Shown here: positions 55,031 through 64,000 of the stretch, piece after piece | Position numbering within the stretch: the first letter of the stretch is position 1 | How the letters are laid out: each line of letters opens with the position of its first letter | Assembly (NCBI RefSeq): GCF_038396675.1 | Contig: NC_088931.1 | Span: forward strand, 9,246,001 to 9,310,000 | Direction of reading: 5' to 3' | DNA length: 64,000 nucleotides | DNA from: Hydra vulgaris | Taxonomy: Eukaryota; Cnidaria; Hydrozoa; Anthoathecata; Hydridae | Made by a program: the position numbers and the translations under genes | The notes under the pieces: generated by a model | Seen by the model: the letters and a program-made list of their open reading frames with translations, nothing else | What the model was told of the DNA's origin: nothing | The model's database searches: none

Positions 55031-56468
55031 TTTAAATACTTTAGCATTTTATAACTAAAAATTTTAAAATACTTAAAAAAATTTTCTTAACTTTCTTACA
55101 TAGGTAATCGTATTATTGTTCATCATATTTTATATTACAATTTTTATCATAGATACATTCAAAAGTTAAAAAACTTATTTAAATCGATAGCTTTTAAATG
55201 AAAGTTAAATTAAAGTTTCCAAAATTTTAATAACTTTTAATTGAAAAACTTGGTTGGCTCGCTAAATTATTATTGGTTGGCGATTTACAAATTATTCGAA
55301 CTTATTTATTTGAAATTAGCATGATTTTATAAGCGTATTAAGTCGAAACAAAAGCTTTAGATGTTATATTTTTTTTCGCTTCAGGTTTTTTTAATATTTT
55401 AAGAAACTTTTCTCTTTTTTATATAATTTTCTAATCCTTTTTACTACCCATAATAATGAATTTAAAGAATACCATTTTGGAGTCTTTAGATCACTTTCGC
55501 TCATCGGCGTTAACTAGATTTAATTAAAAATCTTTTGAAAAAGTGCCTTAATTTTCTATAGATCCTAGTTCTAATCGTTTCTGACCTATATTAGCTTTGT
55601 ATAGTTGCCAAAATACAATATTTCTATCAATTTTTACAAAAAATACAAGAATTCCGACCAAAAAAGAACTTGCAATCAAGAACAAGCACCAATAAACTAC
55701 CGGAACAGATCAAATTTTTAATCTATGATGTTCATTTTACCTAAAAATCGTGTTAATTTAAAATCTTATTCGAATTTGGAACAAGCGATTGGGATTTTAA
55801 AAAGATTTTAAAAAAAAAAAGAATCTACGGTCTGGGTTTTTTCGCTTTAAGCATTTATATTTTTTGATAACGCAAAATTTATCATTTTATTTTTTTCGTC
55901 TTTTCATGATTCACAGACCTGATCATTTAACGGAAATATGTCGTAGTCAACAAAATATCATACAGACGCTATAGTATTTTAAAATGAGGGCATCAACTAA
56001 ATTTAATCGGCATATTTAAATATCTAGTAAATTACGTGTTTAAGTAAAAAAATATATTTAAATACAAAAACTAATTTTTTTTTCAATTTACAGATATACA
56101 TTAAATATCTACTTAAATTTTGTATTTGTAAATTAAAAAAAAAAATAATTTTTGTAATTATTGTAAATATTGTTAATAATTAATAATATTATTTAATTAT
56201 CTTCGTTTATGTTTTACGCAAATATAAAACATATAATACGCTTCATTGCATGTTTTATTTTTGATTGTTATTTTCGGTTTACTTTACCAGCTAACTTATT
56301 TTACTGAAATTAATAAATCTTTTAATATAAAAGCATTATTAACTTATTTTAAATTATAATATTTATTAATATGCAAATTTTATTTGTAACTTTCCTAACT
56401 TAAGATAAACAGCAAGAATGTAAATAAAGATTTTTTGAATAACAAAAATAAATTAATGAAATAATTTG
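55031..56468. other. Gene-free AT-rich stretch
   Basis: I see no gene, RNA or terminal repeat. A weak pair of ATTTACAGATATACATTAAA-like blocks near 56020-56150 is mutually inverted. Confidence 0.4.
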
Positions 56469-56985
56469 TTAACCCTTTCGTTACCGGGCTCGGCAACCTT
56501 ATATTACCGTGACAAAAAGTGATGTTTTAACCCAACTACCATCGCAATTATATTATAGGTTTAAAAAATGTTCAATTTCCTTAAAAATGGGCCCCTTTTT
56601 AACTTAGTAATTTATCTTTCATAAAATCAAAAAAAAAAAAAAAAAAAAAAAGTTTTATCAGGTCTTATGATCAATAATGGCGGATTTTAAAAAATAAAAA
56701 ATATTTTAATTGTAAAATCAATCAAATAAAAATGTATCTTATTTTTAACAGATTATTTTCAAATTTGGAGTCAACAATCAGACATATATAATAAGTAATT
56801 CTGAAAAGTTTCAAATCCTCAACATTAATTTATCCTAAGTTATTATATTTATTAGATTCGTGAGACTTTAGTCTAAAATTTCAATTTTTATGCTTTCTTC
56901 AAAAAAGAACAAATAACAATAACAAAATCAAAATGTAACATCACTAAGACATGTCAAATAAAAAAATATGTGTATATACTAATTT

Positions 56986-59175
56986 TTACACTAAATCCAG
57001 CACTGTGTGATAAATTTCAAAGCAGCTATCAATATGCAGCCCTGGCTCACCCGGGCAGGTTTTGCATACATGTACAGTTTTTAGTGGTTTGCCATTGTTG
57101 TTAAAAATTCCTCGTGCATAGCAAACTCTGCATAATTTAGATGGGCGTCTGTCTGTTGCATTGTGTGATGGCTGTTTAGTTCCTGGAAAGTGACGTCCAG
57201 TAAGCCGGTGTATAGTATCATCAGGAACAAGTGTTTTGTTTAACTTTGGTAAAGACAAAAACGTTAACTTAATTGTGTCGTGAAGAAAATCTAAGAATAT
57301 GGTACTCTTGTGACAAGTGTACTTTACAAAAATTTTATGGCTATTTAAAATACCCTGAGAAATAAGCCTAAATGCTAGTTTCCGATACCACTTGTAAGTT
57401 TTCCGTAACAGATTCAAGCTCTGGAGTTGTTGGTCAACACGATCTACACCACCCATGTGGCTATTGTATTCTTTTACACAAATAGGTTTCTGAATATTCA
57501 AACCACGAGTGTTTTCAATAATTCTCATAAATGGTTGGTGACATGTTGACAGCATGTAGACAACTTTTTGTTTACCTGAAGCTTTATCTTTTGATGCACG
57601 GAATTTGCAAGCCAGCATTTGACTATTTGCATCATTATTTTTATAAAAAACTGCATCTCCTTTTTTTAAAACCTCAATAAGAATATCTTTTGAATAATTA
57701 AATCGATTTGACCTAATTGTGCCACATAGATGTGTCTTGTTATCAAGAAAATACTTTGCGAGTGTTGTACTTGTGTAATAATTATCTGTGTAAAGAGTGT
57801 GGCCTTTACCAATAAAGGGTTCCATCAGCACAGATGGTATTCTTGCAGATGAAGGCATCTGGTCATTTATATCATCATCAGCAAACATTCCTTTCCCACA
57901 GTATACAAGGAAGTCTAGTGTTATTCCTTCTGAAGTTGCTAGTTCATATAACTTTATACCAAAACGGGCACGCTTGGTTTTAATATATTGACGGAAATGT
58001 AAACGACCTTTATAAAGGACAAGCGATTCATCAACACTGAGATTTTTTCCTGGATTATATACAGTTTTGAATCGGTTACGCAGAATGTTTATGACTGGTC
58101 GTACTTTGTAAAGACAATCTCTGTTATCATCAGTTGCATCATAATTTTCATCTTCATTGTTATTAAAATGAAAAAACTTCAATAACATACTAAAACGATT
58201 TCGATTGATAATTTCTGAAAAAATTGGAGTATTATACAATTCATCCTTTGACCAATACATACTAAGTTTAGGTTTATAAATAATTCCCATTAAAAGAATA
58301 ACAGCAATAAAGGTTTTAATTTCTGCAACATTAGTTTCCTCCCATATTGAAGAGTTATCTGGATTGGCAGCAAAAAATTGCCTTGCATACCGATTGGTTT
58401 CTTCAACTAATAAAGTTACAAGTTCAACTGGAAAATAGAGTTCAAAAAAATCAAGACTAGTTGGGTTTTGCCTCATTCTAACATTTAAACCTTCTTGAAA
58501 AAGTTCAGAGAAATCCATTAAATTAACAAGAACATCTGTATTAACTTTCCCCCAAGTTGACAGAGGAGGTTTTTGACTACGATTACGACCTTTACCACGA
58601 CTACAAACTCTACCACGACGATGATTATGTATACTACCTTGGACACCATTATTTAGTATATTGACATTGAAAGCAGCATCATCAGTAATAGCTTCTCTAT
58701 GAGTAATATGCATAGAATCAGTAACACTTTCAACAGAAATTACTTTGTTACATTTAATACCAATACCACCTCGAACACGTACACGCCTGGTACCTCCACC
58801 TCTTGTACGTGGGCTCTTTTTATAAGTGACAAAAGTCTCAATTTCGCTGTCACTTGTACTTGAAGCAGCAGAGCTTTCACTGTCTGTATCGTTAAATAAT
58901 GGCAAAATTGAATTAGAAAAAGGAACAGCAGCTTCCAATTTATCAACATTGTTGATGTTTTTAATTGTATTTTTAACTTTTCTTTGAATATTAGTAGATG
59001 TCATAATGTTTTCAACTTCAAATTCTATCAAATTATTATCCTCGTCATTACTAAAGTCAGAATAACCAAGATCAATATCTTTATTGCTATCTTCGTCACT
59101 TTCTTCAAGCATAAAGTTTAAAATTTCGTCCATATTTGAGATTTTTTTTTTGCGTAAAGACGATAAATTAGCCAT
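56986..59175 (-). CDS. piggyBac transposase, 729 aa
   Basis: This DDE/D recombinase should cut and paste its element at TTAA. Residues 1-115 are acidic and disordered. 120-210 hold Arg/Gly-rich basic patches (RGGGTRRVRVRGG, RRGRVCSRGKGRNR). The catalytic core spans about 220-650: D382 in LSVDESLVLYKGR, D464 in YTDNYYTS and D578 in NSHMGGVDRVDQQ, all three present. The RKTYKWYRKL motif follows. Residues 682-723 form the C-terminal cysteine-rich finger (CRVC, CKTCPGEPG, SCFEIYH), which in this family binds the element ends. ATG at 59175 lies 222 bp inside the right end and is the first in frame. The frame has no stop or frameshift, so it is probably functional. Domestication is unlikely because the ends and TTAA duplications are intact. 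Confidence 0.96.
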   Translation of the reverse strand: MANLSSLRKKKISNMDEILNFMLEESDEDSNKDIDLGYSDFSNDEDNNLIEFEVENIMTSTNIQRKVKNTIKNINNVDKLEAAVPFSNSILPLFNDTDSESSAASSTSDSEIETFVTYKKSPRTRGGGTRRVRVRGGIGIKCNKVISVESVTDSMHITHREAITDDAAFNVNILNNGVQGSIHNHRRGRVCSRGKGRNRSQKPPLSTWGKVNTDVLVNLMDFSELFQEGLNVRMRQNPTSLDFFELYFPVELVTLLVEETNRYARQFFAANPDNSSIWEETNVAEIKTFIAVILLMGIIYKPKLSMYWSKDELYNTPIFSEIINRNRFSMLLKFFHFNNNEDENYDATDDNRDCLYKVRPVINILRNRFKTVYNPGKNLSVDESLVLYKGRLHFRQYIKTKRARFGIKLYELATSEGITLDFLVYCGKGMFADDDINDQMPSSARIPSVLMEPFIGKGHTLYTDNYYTSTTLAKYFLDNKTHLCGTIRSNRFNYSKDILIEVLKKGDAVFYKNNDANSQMLACKFRASKDKASGKQKVVYMLSTCHQPFMRIIENTRGLNIQKPICVKEYNSHMGGVDRVDQQLQSLNLLRKTYKWYRKLAFRLISQGILNSHKIFVKYTCHKSTIFLDFLHDTIKLTFLSLPKLNKTLVPDDTIHRLTGRHFPGTKQPSHNATDRRPSKLCRVCYARGIFNNNGKPLKTVHVCKTCPGEPGLHIDSCFEIYHTVLDLV

Positions 59176-59322
59176 TTTTCAAAATCGAATATCAGCTAAT
59201 CAAACAAAGCCTTTTTAATTCAGTTTTCGGTATATTATCAGATTATTATTCTAGTTTCTCTTAAGCTAAGTTTTAAAGTCGCTCGAAAAACAAGGGGTCG
59301 ACAGAAAACAAAACTCTTCATC

Positions 59323-59382
59323 ACCCGCTATGCGGGGTACTGGTATTTTAACGACATTTTTTATTACCCGCTATGCGGGGTA
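59323..59382. repeat. Two palindromic iterons, piggyBac right end
   Basis: ACCCGCTATGCGGGGTA occurs at 59323 and 59366, 43 bp apart. Each has a CCCGC..GCGGG hairpin. No equivalent is obvious at the left end. Confidence 0.85.
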
Positions 59383-59401
59383 TCGGTAACGAAAGAGTTA
59401 A

Positions 59402-60413
59402 GCGTCATTAAAAATTAAAAATATTTTTTTTTCAACTTTTGAATGCATGATCTTGCTTGTTGATGGACGACACGTTTTTTCACATTAAAAAATTGATCTT
59501 AATTCTTAATTCATTAACTTTTCCATAAAAACATTAACATTTCCATGTCGTGCGTACTAATTGCGTTTTTTACTCGTCTAGCGCAACACTTTAAATCTGA
59601 AACTGATTTAATAAATGGCTAACTGATGACAAGCCACTATTAATGTCGGAAAGTTATCGGCTTGCCATTTAAAGCGGCTGCCAATAAAGTTCTTCTCACG
59701 GAGAAAACTGTCCGCGGAGTAAGTTGTCCGGCCGTATATTTTACTCCGGAGCAGAAGGTTTTAGTATGTCCTACCCGTCCGTCTAGGACAATTTATTCTG
59801 GAGCAAACTGTCCTATTATTTTGCGGACTATTCTAGCAATGTGTTTTAGCGTTAATTTAAACGATGATTTGAGAACTCGCGAACTATTATATACATTATT
59901 ATAACATAGTAATATTATATTTCATGGAACTCATATAACTAAACCTGAAACTTTTTAGTTCACCAAGTCATTTTTTAGCGGTTTGAAAGTTTTAAAAATT
60001 AAAAAATAAGTTAACATTGACATGTTTAGAACTTTAAATTTCGTTAAAGGTTTAAGTTAAAAACACTAAAAAATGAATATTATGTTTTTTATGTTACCTT
60101 GTTTAAAATTTATTTTAGATTCAAAAAATATATACCTTTAAACTTAATATTATAGTAAACTTTTTATTAAAGTAAACTTTTTTTCAGCTTCTATAGTAAA
60201 GCCCTTAGCAACGGCGATTTCCTGACTTTTTAGTTTATTATATTCTATATTTAGTGCCTAATTGTTTTTGCAACCTTTATTTTAATTTATTTAGTACCTA
60301 ATTATCTTTTGCAACATATATTACTAGTTATGTTTTTTAAATGTGTTTTATACAGAATTCTTTTTTTCGACCTTATACAAAACATAAAATTGAAATTGAA
60401 AACTTGAAATTTT
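59402..60413. other. Region with CGGAGTAA inverted blocks
   Basis: Around 59690-59830 the sequence is richer in GC. It holds mutually inverted blocks (GTCCGCGGAGTAAGTTGTCC against TTTACTCCGG; TAGGACAATTT against AAACTGTCCTA). It looks like a decayed MITE. An 80-codon plus frame across it is not convincing. The rest is AT-rich. Confidence 0.4.
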
Positions 60414-60471
60414 CAGGGTGTGCTTTAACAATTACTTGAGACAAGTACAGGGTGTGCTCTTTAACAATTAC
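60414..60471. repeat. Tandem duplication of about 34 bp
   Basis: CAGGGTGTGCTTTAACAATT begins at 60414 and, with a 2-bp insertion, again at 60448. Confidence 0.8.
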
Positions 60472-62001
60472 AGAAAACTCAAGGTAATATTTTTAGTTTT
60501 GAACAATTATCTTAAATAAAAAATGAATTTTTTTGTTTTGTTTTAACTGCTAAGATCTGCCATTTTTACTAGAAAAATTTTTATCGAAAATTTCCAGACC
60601 AGTAAAAACGTTCTGAAACCTTTTGGTGAGTGCATGTTCATCCAAGGTAAAGAGTAGGATGTTCACTATGAAAAGAACAAATAATTTATTTCTCATTTCT
60701 TTGCTAAAAATAATCTCAACCCGTAAACCCTACTTTTTCATTTCAATTAATAACCTTTCATTCTAAACCTGGAAAACACATAAAGAATTAGTCGAAAACA
60801 CACAAAACATTTGAGACTTACAAATGAAACTTTATATAATTTGCAATATTAAAAAAACACATTTATTTTTTAACTATTTTTTTTGATTAAAGTGTTACTT
60901 TTTACATTATTTTCTCTATTATATGGATATTTTCTAAAAGGAGATTTATAATAAAAGTGATAAAAAGGTAAATTTAAAAAAAAAAAAAAAAGTCTTTTAT
61001 TAAAAATATGGTTTAATTCATTTAATTTTTTAAATTAGAATTGAAACATTTTGTCAACCAAACTATATATTTTGACAAAAAAATCTTATAACGGTCATAT
61101 AATAGTACAACAGCCATATTATAGTGAGTTATACACAGTTTCTATAAGCTCTTTAAAAGTAGTTAAAATCTATGAGAGGCACACAACAAATTATCACAAT
61201 AACATTATGTTAAAACTAAAGTTATTACTGTAAACAAATAGCGGTGCAAAACAGCAATAAGTTATTATCTAACAGTTAAATCATATTTAGCAATGTTACA
61301 TGAAATTAAAACTAATCCTACCTTAATTGAGTAGAATTCAATTTTTCCCTAACTGTTGGTAAATGATTAATAAAGGAAACTTAAATTCATGGAAGTTTAC
61401 TAAATTGAAACCATATTTGAACAGTAGGCAAACTAAAATAATAATGAAAAAATTAAAACAAATGAAATAAAGAATCTTTTTTTTTATATATAATTATTTA
61501 ATAATAAAAAAATAAAAACAAACCAAAAACTTCAAGTCTTTGAAACCTTATAACAAAAAGCTTATAAACCTTATAACAAAAAGCTTCTTTAAACTCCAAG
61601 TATAAATAAATAAAGCTCTAAGCATAAATATAACATATAAATAAATTCAAATAAATAAATAAAGCTCTAAGCATGAATAAAATTATAGACAAAATTAGTA
61701 TAAATATAATCTTTCTTAAGCAATTTTGTCTGATGAAATTTCACTTTACTCAAAGCAAAATATCCTATTGTCTGACGGACACTTTTCTCTATGACAGTTC
61801 ATTAAGTAGCCGATGAACAAAACTCTAATGAATCACTAAAAAAAGCCTATATAGATCCACTGCAAATCCACTAAAACAATGGTTGAGGTGATGTTTAATC
61901 TATTTTTGATGAAAAATAGCATTTATCAAATATATTTTTATATTTCTAGCTAGAGTATAGCGTTTTAAAAATTGTCTATTTTTCAAACTACTGCGACATT
62001 A
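60472..62001. other. Gene-free AT-rich stretch
   Basis: This shows a few local direct repeats (AAACCTTATAACAAAAAGCTT twice near 61545-61585; AAATAAATAAAGCTCTAAGCAT twice near 61605-61675). I see no gene. Confidence 0.5.

Positions 62002-62002
<1 letters not shown>

Positions 62003-62082
<80 letters not shown>
62003..62082. repeat. (CA)n microsatellite
   Basis: About 40 uninterrupted CA units. Confidence 0.97.
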
Positions 62083-62088
<6 letters not shown>

Positions 62089-62399
62089 TATAAAATAAAT
62101 ATATCTATTTTTTAGGTAGCCTAAAAAAAAAACCTGCACAAATTATGTATAAAAAATATTATCATATTTATTATACATACTATTAAAAATATTATTACCT
62201 TAAATGTATTGTACCTCAAATATGTTTATATTTAAGAAATTTATGGTTATTAGGATTATAGTTGATAGGTTATTAAAGGTACATTTATAATAAGAATGAC
62301 GCTCAACACTAACTGGACACTGGACACTACAGACTTGGAAAACGTAGAGATATAAAGCTGGAGTCCTTTTGGGACTCCGCATCCCTGAATAATAGTAAT

Positions 62400-62750
62400 A
62401 ACAAAAATAACTAATAATGAATAATAAATATAATAAATAATGATAAAATAAAAATAATAATATAACAATATAATTTATTGTTAATAATAACAATATAACA
62501 ATAATAGTAATAACAATAGTATTAATAATGAAATTCATACTAATAAAATTATCAGCAACAACAATATAAACAATAATAGTAACAACAGTATTATTATTAT
62601 TGTTATTAATTATCAGTGATTACAACATTGACAATAGTAATAATAAAAACACTAACAAAAATAATAACAATAGCAATAAAATAACACTACAATTACAACA
62701 GCAACAGCAACAACAATAATAATAAAAAAAATAGTCATAATATCAAAGAT
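62400..62750. repeat. AAT/AAC triplet-rich region
   Basis: Irregular ATA/AAT/CAA triplets extend over about 350 bp. Confidence 0.8.
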
Positions 62751-62814
62751 TATAATATTGTAATGAGAATGATTTCAAAGATTAGGCAGTGGACAAGTTT
62801 TATGTTTTAGACTA

Positions 62815-62875
62815 CTGTGTAGTCTAAAACAAGATCATATATTTTTTATTGTTGACTACTGTAGTCAACAACAAA
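62815..62875. repeat. Short inverted repeats
   Basis: TTTTAGACTACTGTGTAGTCTAAAA (about 62806-62830) and TGTTGACTACTGTAGTCAACA (about 62851-62871) are two adjacent palindromes sharing ACTACTGT. Confidence 0.85.
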
Positions 62876-62889
62876 AAGTATATAACTTT

Positions 62890-63714
62890 TAGGAACTCGT
62901 AAGATAGCAATATTTTAAAAGGTAATAATAAATAAAAGTACAAGCAAAATAAAAGGTAAAAGTAAAAGATCAAGATAACATATACAAGATATAAAGAGGA
63001 CCAGTAACACAACATAAACTTTACTTACTAGTTTTGTGGTGTTTTGTTGTGGAAAAGTTCCAAATCAAAAACACGAAAAAAAAAAAATAATAATCCAAAT
63101 TATTTTGAAATTTTTAAACAAAATCGCAAGCTAATCAATTTCATCATTTTTTAAAAAGTTTTTTCCTTTTGGTACCTTCAGTTTTTTTTATTTTGAGTTT
63201 TATATAAATTCATACTAAAAATAGCATCAATCGTACTTGAAATAACAACCATCACCTTTTAATGGATAATTATTTTAAAAATAGAATTGTAGAGTTTGTT
63301 GGCATCTGTTTACATTTCAAATCACTTTAGTTACATCATCTACTTTTGAGTCCAATTAGATACAATACAACTGGTCTGTAAATCACCTTTATTCCACCAT
63401 TTTTCTGCCCATAACTCTCAAATCAACCTTTTAACTCTTCTATCTGACAAACATTAATATAATTTTAATTTAGCACTATAAATATCAGCTTCAGTTAAAA
63501 TTACTTTGCCAATTACAATGTCAGTTATCATGTGTTTTTTAGAGCAAATATTTTTTTCATATCTCGGCGGAACCAGCCTTATCTTTGTGAAGTTAAGAGA
63601 AAATTACATCGTGTTTGGTTATCGTATTTTTTACTAATATTTACCCACAAGCAAAAAATCTAAAAAATTAGTTTGATATATAAATGAAATCAATGCACGT
63701 ACGCTCAGTGTAGT
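62890..63714. other. Gene-free stretch
   Basis: This is AT-rich and I see no gene or repeat. Confidence 0.4.
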
Positions 63715-64000
63715 TAAAGTGCACCTAGGAATATTATTCCGGGAAGGTCTGAGACAAAGGTCTAAACTGCTAATAATTAGTAGAGAAATTCTCGAAAGGA
63801 GAATCCTCGTAATGTATGGGGAGTGGCTGAGTCAGCTATTGGTCTGCTAAATGTAGAAGATGCGACTCATTGTAGTCGCTGATACAAGATCACTAGCTTG
63901 TGAAATATACCATGGCCGGCAATCTTGAGTCCGATTGGTGCAGCATTGCTCATTAGCGGCAATGTAACTCAATTCAGACTACTCTTAACTGCACGCTTTT
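63715..64000. other. Hairpin-rich, less AT-rich segment (unidentified)
   Basis: Composition changes sharply near 63715 to about even GC. Small perfect hairpins follow one another: GGAATATTATTCC (63728), CTAATAATTAG (63770), ATTCTCGAAAGGAGAAT (63788), GCTGAGTCAGC (63826), GCGACTCATTGTAGTCGC (63862) and TCACTAGCTTGTGA (63890). No protein frame stands out. It could be a structured RNA, the untranslated start of a retroelement or part of a satellite; the window ends before this can be decided. Confidence 0.4.

Larger units (their letters stand above)
56473..59397 (-). mobile_element. piggyBac element, structurally intact
   Basis: A 2925-bp element between TTAA copies (56469-56472 and 59398-59401). 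The inverted ends are C(C/T)CTTTCGTTACCG. Near the right end the palindromic motif ACCCGCTATGCGGGGTA occurs twice (59323-59339 and 59366-59382). The encoded transposase is uninterrupted, so this could be recent or autonomous. Confidence 0.95.

Noticed and set aside
57797-57991. 64-codon plus frame within the piggyBac
   Set aside because: It is antisense to the intact transposase.
59662-59904. 80-codon plus frame
   Set aside because: It crosses mutually inverted GC-richer blocks that look like a decayed MITE; no splice or family evidence.

Overview
The window is animal nuclear DNA. It is strongly AT-rich, with short exons, GT..AG introns and long (TA)n tracts. Three conserved metazoan genes (ILK, RAE1, beta-sarcoglycan) sit among a dense mixture of transposons. 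The repeat mix (CR1-like LINEs, piggyBac, Tc1/mariner, hAT, tRNA-derived SINEs) and the protein style suggest a cnidarian, most likely a Hydra. This assignment is inference from the sequence, not a database match.

Host genes. The 3' part of integrin-linked kinase lies on + at 154-1136 (four exons, 204 residues). On the minus strand RAE1, a nuclear-pore/mRNA-export WD-repeat protein, is complete in ten exons from 28791 to 12171. Beta-sarcoglycan follows in the same orientation from 11823 to 6835. Only 347 bp separate the RAE1 stop from the sarcoglycan ATG. That gap holds a poly(A) signal and then a strong splice acceptor 17 nt before the ATG, as expected for a trans-spliced downstream cistron. 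RAE1 also has a strong acceptor 18 nt before its ATG. Two further possible host exons are unplaced: a cysteine-rich terminal exon at 45371-45671 and a short exon at 48380-48461.

Mobile DNA by region. 1.2-6.8 kb: minisatellite, a Tc1-like MITE, and a 3.7 kb foldback element split by a hAT-like transposon. SGCB and RAE1 introns (7-28 kb): MITEs, a hAT relic, a LINE inserted into an older LINE, a TA-flanked transposon with a decayed transposase of a family I cannot name, and a Tc1 relic. 29-31 kb: internally deleted piggyBac with palindromic iterons. 31-36 kb: SINEs, LINE tails, a pogo-type relic and palindromes. 36.6-38.3 kb: a Tc1/mariner element one frameshift from intact, sitting inside a (TA)n array. 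39-43.4 kb: a TA-targeting element carrying a CR1-like LINE, which itself carries a MITE. 44-53 kb: coding relics, SINEs, a LINE relic and two more members of the GGGGAGAG-ended family. 56.5-59.4 kb: a structurally intact piggyBac (729 aa) with TTAA duplications. 59.4-64 kb: no recognised gene, but simple repeats and a hairpin-rich, less AT-rich stretch at the very end.

The two host genes that look co-transcribed, RAE1 and SGCB, have no evident functional link. Most other coding capacity in the window belongs to mobile elements.
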